Shown piece by piece: positions 6,489 to 10,898 of a stretch of 10,898 nucleotides of DNA. Both the position numbers and the translations under genes were made by a program. The DNA lies in assembly GCA_964484095.1 (NCBI GenBank), contig CAZAEB010000017.1:1-10898 (forward strand), read 5' to 3'. Source of the DNA: CAZAEB01 sp964484095. Lineage in GTDB: Bacteria > Patescibacteriota > Microgenomatia > UBA12405 > BS750m-G30. Position 1 is the stretch's first letter. Every line of letters starts with the position of its first letter. Under the pieces are notes generated by a model. The model saw nothing but the letters and a program-made list of their open reading frames with translations. It made no database searches and had not been told where the DNA came from.

Positions 6489-6673
6489 TTTCCTGCTGTT
6501 AGTATCCCTAAAAGCTTGGTTAAACCAAGATCAACTCCACCAAGATAGACACCTACAACCGCCGACACAAATACTACCACAAACGTCAATTGAACTAAAG
6601 TTTCTTTATCTGGCCAGGTAACCTGACGCAAAATATTTGAAATTTCCAACACAAAAGCCCTCGCTTTACTCAT
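6485..6673 (-). CDS. secE: Preprotein translocase subunit SecE
   Basis: SecE is the small clamp subunit of the SecYEG protein-conducting channel in the inner membrane. At 62 residues it is the short, single-span form common outside enterics. It has the conserved amphipathic segment EISNILRQVTWPDKETLVQLT (10-30), including the WP motif, followed by one membrane helix (about 29-48). It is the first gene of the long operon and overlaps nusG by 4 bases. A strong extended -10 box lies only six bases before its ATG, so the mRNA is probably leaderless. Identification is secure. Confidence 0.95.
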   Translation of the reverse strand: MSKARAFVLEISNILRQVTWPDKETLVQLTFVVVFVSAVVGVYLGGVDLGLTKLLGILTAGK

Positions 6674-6679
6674 GGAGGA

Positions 6680-6688
6680 ATTATATCA
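6680..6688 (-). promoter_or_regulatory. Extended -10 promoter for secE operon, predicted leaderless
   Basis: On the minus strand TGATATAAT gives a TGn extension and a perfect TATAAT (6685-6680). Only the six bases TCCTCC separate the box from the secE ATG, so the expected start, seven bases past the box, is the A of the ATG. No good -35 is seen, which fits an extended -10 promoter. It lies in the 34-base gap after the CBS-HPF gene. Confidence 0.65.
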
Positions 6689-6707
6689 CAAGAAGCTTTA
6701 TAAATAA

Positions 6708-7838
6708 TTATCTTATCTTTTCTCTATTGTTTATCAGTTTTCTTTTTAGCCGCCTGATAAGTTTTTCAAGCGCTTTGGCTATTCCCCAACCTGTTGCTTC
6801 TAAATGAAAAACTTTGTCATTTTTAGTTTTCACTTTAAGGTTGAATTTTATCAGCGGCCTTTTTGTTTTTCGGCCTGACAATAAGGTTAACACCAGCTTT
6901 GCCTGTTTTACTTTTTTTAAAATAAGACGATTATTGTCAAAAACATCTCTAACTCTAACTAAAACTCGTTCTTTATTTAACTTTCCAATTGATTGGCGAA
7001 AAGTCATCTCAACTCTTGTTTTCTCGCTTTCCCCTTGCTTGCTAATTATCCTTAAAATATCACGAATACTAACCAGGCCTGTTGGCTTACTTGTTTTATT
7101 CTCAACAACCAAAACACTGCCTACGTCATCTCTCAACATTATTCCTACTATTGACCGAACAGAAGTCCCTTCCTTTACTGTTTTTATCTCTTTGTTAACA
7201 AATCTTTCTACTGGCAACGAACCAAGCTCTTCTTTAATCGGCGCTCGTGATAGAAAATGAATTGCTTCTGCCGGAGAATTAAACGGCACTCTCAGATCAT
7301 GCGAGGTAACAATCCCCACTAAACGATCATCTTGATTGCACGCCAGCAGCCGGCTTGCTTTATTTTGAATCATTAGGCTCCGCGCCTTACTCACTTTATC
7401 TTGGAGTCGGATGTATATCGGAGAAGAAATTGACACCAACTCCTCAACCGGCCGAGTCATGAAAATTAGCCGCCTTGTCTTTCTCAGTACTTTACTGGCA
7501 GTTATCACTCCAATAAATTTTTCTTGTTCGTCAAGTACCGGCAATTTATACACCCTGGACTCAATCATCAATCGTACCGCCTCAGATACTAAAGTGTTTG
7601 GAAAAATTCTTGGTGGATGATATAAACAAGCAAACACTTTGGCTTGAGCCGGAAGTTTTTTCTTTAAAAAAGAATGATATAAATTCACCAAACCAAGAAA
7701 TCTGTCATTATCAAATACAAAAACAGCATCGTGAGAGCTTTTCAAACGAGAAAAAAGTGAAGAAACAGTTGTGTCGGGCGTAACTTTTTGATAGCCTGAA
7801 AAAGAAAGAACCCGTGATACTTTAAGTTGCTTTATCAC
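6708..7838 (-). CDS. Four-CBS-domain protein with C-terminal HPF/RaiA-like domain
   Basis: CBS domains pair to bind adenine nucleotides and act as energy sensors. Four can be traced at roughly 7-60, 67-120, 131-183 and 208-265; nucleotide-contact motifs GIVTSHD (175-181) and GLVSIRD (254-260) mark the third and fourth. From about 275 to 376 the protein resembles hibernation-promoting factor, which binds the 30S subunit and silences ribosomes. The strands AKLVLTLL and IKFNLKV are followed by FHLEATGWG and a basic helix IAKALEKLIRRLKRKL, which matches the HPF end pattern (HASAEGxDMYAAIDxLxxKL in E. coli). No membrane segment is seen. I start it at the GTG at 7838. It lies upstream of secE-nusG-rplK-rplA on the same strand. 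A nucleotide-gated ribosome hibernation factor is inferred; the HPF assignment is by eye. Confidence 0.7.
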   Translation of the reverse strand: MIKQLKVSRVLSFSGYQKVTPDTTVSSLFSRLKSSHDAVFVFDNDRFLGLVNLYHSFLKKKLPAQAKVFACLYHPPRIFPNTLVSEAVRLMIESRVYKLPVLDEQEKFIGVITASKVLRKTRRLIFMTRPVEELVSISSPIYIRLQDKVSKARSLMIQNKASRLLACNQDDRLVGIVTSHDLRVPFNSPAEAIHFLSRAPIKEELGSLPVERFVNKEIKTVKEGTSVRSIVGIMLRDDVGSVLVVENKTSKPTGLVSIRDILRIISKQGESEKTRVEMTFRQSIGKLNKERVLVRVRDVFDNNRLILKKVKQAKLVLTLLSGRKTKRPLIKFNLKVKTKNDKVFHLEATGWGIAKALEKLIRRLKRKLINNREKIR

Positions 7839-7845
7839 CTGCTTA

Positions 7846-7874
7846 ATAATAATAAAAAACTCTGTTCAAATCAA
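7846..7874 (-). promoter_or_regulatory. Promoter of CBS-HPF gene, near-leaderless
   Basis: On the minus strand TTGATT (7874-7869) and TATTAT (7851-7846) are 17 bases apart. The -10 ends seven bases before the GTG at 7838, so transcription should begin at or one base before the start codon. The same 42-base gap must hold the promoter of the divergent hydrolase gene. Confidence 0.5.
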
Positions 7875-7880
7875 GCCAAA

Positions 7881-8879
7881 ATGAAGCACAATAAAATAAT
7901 TATCATTTTTATCAGCGCTATTGTCCTTGCAATGTTCATCTTTTTTTCCCAGCCAGGTTCAAAAACCATTCTTTCCCCTTTAAGCACTGCTTTTAAGAAA
8001 ACATCTCCTGTCCTGCCTCTGGAAAAATATAGCTTTTTATCTCTTTCTAACCGTGAGTTTAAAAAAGGAGAAATAAAACTCGAAAAAGTAATCAGTGATG
8101 AGGAAAAGTACACTTCGTGGCTGTTTTCCTACTTTTCCGAAGGAAAAAAAGTCACCGGAATGGCAAATGTTCCCAAGGCCAACGGTCTCTTTCCGGCAGT
8201 CATTATGATCAGGGGTTACGCAGACAAAGAAATATATTTTACCGGTTTAGGAACAAGAAAAGCTGCCGGAATATTGGCTGAAAATGGTTTTCTAACTCTC
8301 GCTCCTGATTTTCTTGGTTTCGGCGGTTCGGATAATGAATCGGAAGATATTTTAGAAGCAAGGTTTGTCAGGCCGGTAACCATTTTAAACTTAATTGCTT
8401 CCCTAGAAAATTTTTCTTTCTTTAATAGAGAAAATATTTTTCTCTGGGGACATAGCAACGGCGGCCAAATTGCTATCTCGGTATTGGAAATTACCGGCAA
8501 AAATTTACCAACCACCCTCTGGGCACCGGTAACCCAAAGCTTTCCCGAAAGCGTTTTGGAATATATTGATCCGGAAAATATCACTCCTGAAAGCCAGCTG
8601 GTAATTGATAGGTTTTCTAAATTTTTAACCAACTATGACCCTAAAGAATATGACATTAACTCTTATTTAGACAAAATATCTGCCCCTATCCAAATTCACC
8701 AAGGAGGTGCAGATAGCTGGGTATCGCCCAACTGGCAGGAAGAAATTTGCACTAAATTAGAAAATTTGGACAAAGAAATCGAATACTATTATTACCCCCG
8801 GTCGGATCATAACCTAAAACAGGACTGGGACGAGGTTTTAAAAAAGGACATTGAATTTTTCAAAAACTTTTTAGACTAA
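7881..8879 (+). CDS. Membrane-anchored or secreted alpha/beta hydrolase (prolyl-oligopeptidase-like)
   Basis: Alpha/beta hydrolases of this type (S9 peptidase or dienelactone-hydrolase-like) cleave peptide or ester bonds. The 332-residue protein begins with an export signal or membrane anchor (about 5-23, IIIIFISAIVLAMFIFF) without a lipobox cysteine, so the enzyme should face outside. The catalytic set is clear: nucleophile Ser192 in GHSNGGQ, Asp278 in GGADSW and His310 in RSDHNLK. VIMIRGYADKE (108-117) likely forms the oxyanion region. I use the ATG at 7881; an in-frame TTG at 7827 would run into the divergent CBS gene and spoil the signal sequence. No Shine-Dalgarno is visible. It is convergent with the HAD gene, overlapping by 9 bases. 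Substrate unknown; scavenging of extracellular peptides or esters is a guess. Confidence 0.85.
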   Translation: MKHNKIIIIFISAIVLAMFIFFSQPGSKTILSPLSTAFKKTSPVLPLEKYSFLSLSNREFKKGEIKLEKVISDEEKYTSWLFSYFSEGKKVTGMANVPKANGLFPAVIMIRGYADKEIYFTGLGTRKAAGILAENGFLTLAPDFLGFGGSDNESEDILEARFVRPVTILNLIASLENFSFFNRENIFLWGHSNGGQIAISVLEITGKNLPTTLWAPVTQSFPESVLEYIDPENITPESQLVIDRFSKFLTNYDPKEYDINSYLDKISAPIQIHQGGADSWVSPNWQEEICTKLENLDKEIEYYYYPRSDHNLKQDWDEVLKKDIEFFKNFLD

Positions 8880-9653
8880 TTCCAAAAGCTTGTCTATCAG
8901 CTCCTCACCACCCAGATGGAGACTTTTCGGAGTGTAAAAATCAGTCTCTAAAATTTCAGGATCAGTTGTAACTCCAATACCAGCCGCCTCAATCATGTCT
9001 TTATCGTTAATTCCGTTGCCTATCGCCATAGTTTGTGATTGATCAACTCCCAAATGATTAGCCAGTTTTTTCAAACCAAACCCCTTATTAACTCCTTTAA
9101 GACCAATATCAAAAGCTTCATAATTCCACCAGGTGTAAAACTGACTTTTAGTGTCTATTTTACGAACAATTTCATAAATTTTTTCAACTTCTCTTTTACA
9201 ATGAACAGTTATTAAAAACTGTTTTGGCTCAAACCCCAATATGTCTTTGTTTGTTTTTTGCAGCTTCCTTATCTCGCTTCTGAGTCTCTCAATTTTTTCC
9301 AAAGCCGGCATTGGGTATCTTTTATGCTGAATTACCTGGCCGCCAACCAATGCAAAAATACCATTTTCCCCCTGAAGACTGGTATTTTCCCACAAAATCT
9401 CTCCATACATCATCTGCAGATAGACAAGACTTCTTCCGGAAGAAAACGAGACATGGATCCTCTTTTTAAGCCGAGTAAGTTTTTCCCTCATTTGGTCGGA
9501 AAGAATGTAGGTATGAACAGTTAGAAAGTTACTACCCTGGTCAAATTTTTGTCTTATTCTTGTTCCCCTTTTCACCGTCACCCCGTCACAATCAAAACAA
9601 ACAAGTTTGATTTTAGCAATATCTTTTTTTGTTAGCTCACAAAGCGGTTTCAT
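8871..9653 (-). CDS. HAD-superfamily (IIB, Cof-type) phosphatase
   Basis: HAD phosphatases use a nucleophilic aspartate to hydrolyse phosphoesters, often sugar phosphates. All four motifs are visible in the 260 residues: motif I FDCDGV (Asp21 and Asp23), motif II SFSSGR (69-74), motif III Lys190 in GVNKGFGL, and motif IV GNGINDKDM (212-220) with Asp217. The long insertion between motifs II and III (about 85-185) is the C2B cap of Cof/SPP-like enzymes, which commonly act on phosphosugars. No membrane segment, so cytoplasmic. Its ATG overlaps the cupin stop as ATGA, and its end overlaps the convergent hydrolase. With a sugar-isomerase-type cupin next door, a role in sugar-phosphate metabolism is likely but the substrate cannot be read from the sequence. 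Confidence 0.85.
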   Translation of the reverse strand: MKPLCELTKKDIAKIKLVCFDCDGVTVKRGTRIRQKFDQGSNFLTVHTYILSDQMREKLTRLKKRIHVSFSSGRSLVYLQMMYGEILWENTSLQGENGIFALVGGQVIQHKRYPMPALEKIERLRSEIRKLQKTNKDILGFEPKQFLITVHCKREVEKIYEIVRKIDTKSQFYTWWNYEAFDIGLKGVNKGFGLKKLANHLGVDQSQTMAIGNGINDKDMIEAAGIGVTTDPEILETDFYTPKSLHLGGEELIDKLLELV

Positions 9654-10057
9654 CTTTTACTTCTTAAACTTTCTGTTTCTGTGGGACGATTATAGTCATC
9701 TTCCACCCGAGTAGTGATTCCCTTCTCTCCAGTAGAGGTCTCTAGAATATTACAAGCGGTAATTCCTTTAATTCTGTGTTTTTGAAAAGCCTTTATAAGA
9801 TATCCTTTCTTCTCCTCCATTTCCACCTCTTCGAAATTCCCCTGACTATCTTCTATAGTTAGAAGCGCCTTGCCATTCAAAAGGGACAAAATTTCCTCTT
9901 TTTGGTCATGATACTGAAGACTGAGCCTTTTCCCTTCATTAATATGAAGAATTTTGCTTGTTATCGAAGAATCAATGGGAGCAAAAATAAGCTCATGACC
10001 CCAGGGTTTGTCTACTTTTTCTAAATATGGCTCAGTTTTAAATTTTGATTTGTCCAT
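9650..10057 (-). CDS. Cupin protein of mannose-6-phosphate isomerase type II family
   Basis: Type II phosphomannose isomerases interconvert fructose-6-phosphate and mannose-6-phosphate through a metal-binding cupin; related single cupins occur fused to mannose-1-phosphate guanylyltransferases. The 135-residue protein has the typical opening KPWGHELIF (17-25), then KRLSLQYHDQKEE (43-55) with metal ligands Gln48 and His50 and a nearby Glu, KHRI with His94, and ILETST (104-109) with Glu106, ending RVEDDYNRP (117-125), the usual DDYGR motif. It lacks the guanylyltransferase domain. GGGAG nine bases upstream of the ATG is a fair ribosome binding site. It is 3 bases after the DUF5665-like gene and overlaps the HAD gene. 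A sugar-phosphate isomerase for surface polysaccharide precursors is the best guess. Confidence 0.8.
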   Translation of the reverse strand: MDKSKFKTEPYLEKVDKPWGHELIFAPIDSSITSKILHINEGKRLSLQYHDQKEEILSLLNGKALLTIEDSQGNFEEVEMEEKKGYLIKAFQKHRIKGITACNILETSTGEKGITTRVEDDYNRPTETESLRSKR

Positions 10058-10060
10058 ATG

Positions 10061-10357
10061 TTACTCTCCCATCATCTTGGTCGTCGACTGCTGGGTAACC
10101 TGATTTAGCCAGTCGGCAACAACTTCGGTCAAATTAACCCCGGACAAAAATCTAGCAATAATAAAACCGCTAATAGTAAAAACAAGCAAAGTGCCAATTG
10201 CCATTCCAACTGAATGAAAAATTCCAGCGATAAAATTAAGCCAGATAAACTTAAAAGGACGAGAAGAATATATAAAGTAGCGATTTTTCTTTAGAGAAAA
10301 TTCTAAATTAGAATTAAGTCTTCTAAGTTCTTTGTGAAGAGAATCTTTTTCGCTCAT
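10061..10357 (-). CDS. DUF5665-like small membrane protein
   Basis: The 98-residue protein has a charged N-terminal part (MSEKDSLHKELRRLNSNLEF) and then a hydrophobic, glycine-containing core (about 36-71, WLNFIAGIFHSVGMAIGTLL followed by VFTISGFIIARFL) that forms one long or two short membrane segments. The pattern W-x-NF-x-AGI-x-x-x-x-G-x-AIG-T resembles DUF5665 proteins, which have no known function. It heads the operon with the cupin and HAD genes and seems to be made from a leaderless mRNA. A link between it and the sugar-phosphate genes is only positional. Confidence 0.65.
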   Translation of the reverse strand: MSEKDSLHKELRRLNSNLEFSLKKNRYFIYSSRPFKFIWLNFIAGIFHSVGMAIGTLLVFTISGFIIARFLSGVNLTEVVADWLNQVTQQSTTKMMGE

Positions 10358-10363
10358 ACTTAA

Positions 10364-10392
10364 AAACTATCATGGAAAAGGGAGAAGGTCAA
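10364..10392 (-). promoter_or_regulatory. Promoter of DUF5665-cupin-HAD operon, predicted leaderless
   Basis: On the minus strand TTGACC (10392-10387) and TAGTTT (10369-10364) are 17 bases apart, with a TG extension (TGA) before the -10. The -10 ends six bases before the ATG at 10357, the same spacing as at secE, so the transcript should begin at the start codon. The -10 itself is weak (3 of 6). Confidence 0.45.
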
Positions 10393-10406
10393 CAAAACTA
10401 TTCAAA

Positions 10407-10428
10407 CCCAAATCGCCATTGATTCGGG
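10407..10428 (-). terminator. Hairpin terminator downstream of the tRNA gene
   Basis: On the minus strand the arms CCCGAATC and GATTTGGG pair over 8 bp (one G-T wobble) around the 6-base loop AATGGC, then TTTGAATAG follows. It begins five bases past the tRNA 3' end. The T-tract is short, so termination may be incomplete, or the hairpin may mark the tRNA 3' processing region. Confidence 0.5.
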
Positions 10429-10432
10429 TACA

Positions 10433-10506
10433 TGCCGCCGGCAGGAATTGAACCTGCAACCTCCGCGATGCCATCGCGATGCTTTAACCAATTGAGCTAC
10501 AACAAT
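10433..10506 (-). tRNA. tRNA-Ala(GGC)-like gene with a weak acceptor stem
   Basis: A full cloverleaf register fits 74 bases. The anticodon arm is TCGCG-ATGGCAT-CGCGG, giving anticodon GGC (Ala) with U33 and the A32-U38 pair typical of tRNA-Ala(GGC). The T arm is GCAGG-TTCAATT-CCTGC. The D arm is GCTC...AAGC with a C-A mismatch. The acceptor strands are ATTGTTG and CGGCGGC: only two Watson-Crick pairs, four G-U wobbles and an A-C mismatch at 1:72. The alanine identity pair G3-U70 is replaced by U3-G70. CCA is not encoded; the discriminator is A73. It could be a decaying tRNA, an unusual functional one, or one needing RNA editing. Minus-strand identity is certain; function is not. Confidence 0.65.
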
Positions 10507-10517
10507 TGCATTAAAAA

Positions 10518-10533
10518 TATAATTCTGGTAAGG
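10518..10533 (+). promoter_or_regulatory. -10 box and ribosome binding site for the L,D-transpeptidase gene
   Basis: A perfect TATAAT (10518-10523) lies 18 bases before the GTG start. AAGG (10530-10533) is 8 bases upstream of that GTG and could bind the ribosome. The leader would be about 11 bases. The -35 is unclear, as it falls within the divergent tRNA gene. Confidence 0.5.
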
Positions 10534-10541
10534 TAAAAAAG

Positions 10542-10898
10542 GTGAAACAAAAAAAATGGTTCTTGTTTTCAATTAGCCTATTATTTGCTCTTTTTATCGG
10601 CCGATTATTATTAAATAGTAACTGGATACTATTCCTCTCTCCCCAGGGAACCATCAATCCTGAACATTTAAGCGAGGAGTTTGATTCTCAAGCAAAAGAA
10701 GCAGTTTTTAATAATCAAAAAGTTGAAATCCCCCAACTTATCGAAGAACAAAGCGAACTTGCTGTCCTAGGCCAATCTGACGCCAAAAAAAGAATCGTGA
10801 TTGATCTAGCCCGCCAGCGTCTTTATGCATTCGAGAATGATCAGTTGATTTATAACTTTTTGATTTCCTCGGGGAAATGGGGACGAACACCAACGGGA
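10542..10898 (+). CDS. L,D-transpeptidase (YkuD family), N-terminal part; 3' end beyond window
   Basis: L,D-transpeptidases cross-link peptidoglycan stem peptides (3-3 bonds) or attach proteins to the wall, using an active-site cysteine outside the cytoplasm. From the GTG at 10542, 119 codons are open to the window end. Residues about 6-24 form a signal anchor. A charged linker follows (40-80), then the YkuD domain starts at KKRIVIDLARQRLYAFEND (82-100) and continues YNFLISSGKWGRTPTG (104-119), the characteristic first strands and turn before the catalytic part. The catalytic HxxxSHGC motif would be downstream of the window. GTG is preferred because it directly precedes the signal anchor with a suitable ribosome site. 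Family call is firm. Confidence 0.85.
   Translation, partial: MKQKKWFLFSISLLFALFIGRLLLNSNWILFLSPQGTINPEHLSEEFDSQAKEAVFNNQKVEIPQLIEEQSELAVLGQSDAKKRIVIDLARQRLYAFENDQLIYNFLISSGKWGRTPTG

Noticed and set aside
6814..7260. 148-codon plus-strand frame opposite the CBS-HPF gene
   Set aside because: The minus-strand protein has clear CBS domains; the plus-strand product is a shadow rich in Ser, Leu and Phe.
7844..7855. Short TAA repeat as a phase-variation microsatellite
   Set aside because: Four units only, and it forms the -10 region of the CBS-HPF promoter; no sign of slippage can be judged from one sequence.
7827..7880. Upstream TTG start for the alpha/beta hydrolase
   Set aside because: It would place a polar stretch before the signal sequence and overlap the divergent CBS gene; the ATG at 7881 puts the hydrophobic segment right at the N terminus.
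8216..8632. 138-codon minus-strand frame opposite the hydrolase
   Set aside because: The plus strand carries an intact catalytic Ser-Asp-His set; this frame has no family features.
10470..10484. 15-base perfect palindrome CGCGATGCCATCGCG as an operator
   Set aside because: It is fully explained as the anticodon arm of the tRNA.

Overview
This window looks like part of a small, AT-rich bacterial genome of the Candidate Phyla Radiation (Patescibacteria), perhaps Microgenomates-like. That placement is inferred from gene style and order, not from a marker phylogeny. Coding is dense, genes often overlap by 4 nt or sit 0-15 nt apart, and TGA is used as a normal stop at the ATGA overlaps secE/nusG and cupin/HAD. 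This argues for the standard bacterial code and against the TGA-recoding CPR lineages.

Left block (1-1801, minus strand): a ribonucleotide-reduction operon. A promoter near 1773-1801 and two NrdR-box-like sites precede nrdR, which is followed one base later by nrdD (anaerobic, class III ribonucleotide reductase). nrdD is interrupted by an intein whose first 138 residues are visible before the window edge. The gap between nrdR and argS holds two inverted repeats and a possible 29-codon ORF.

Central block (1973-6688, minus strand): one long translation and secretion operon, transcribed as secE, nusG, a 59-aa unknown protein, rplK, rplA, an NlpC/P60-like protein, then argS. secE has an extended -10 box placed so that the transcript should be leaderless. 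rplJ and rplL do not follow rplA as they usually do. Just upstream on the same strand (6708-7838) is a protein with four CBS domains and a C-terminal domain resembling the ribosome-hibernation factor HPF/RaiA.

Right block (7881-10898): an exported or membrane-anchored alpha/beta hydrolase (plus strand) converges with, and slightly overlaps, a three-gene minus-strand operon: DUF5665-like membrane protein, cupin of the mannose-6-phosphate-isomerase type II family, and HAD-IIB phosphatase. Upstream of that operon are a hairpin terminator and a tRNA-Ala(GGC)-like gene with a very weak acceptor stem. Divergent from the tRNA, an L,D-transpeptidase gene runs off the right edge.

Most interesting are the NrdD intein, the CBS-HPF fusion beside the ribosomal operon, the unannotated 59-aa gene between nusG and rplK, the recurring leaderless promoter geometry, and the odd tRNA. 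No mobile element, CRISPR array or prophage gene was seen.
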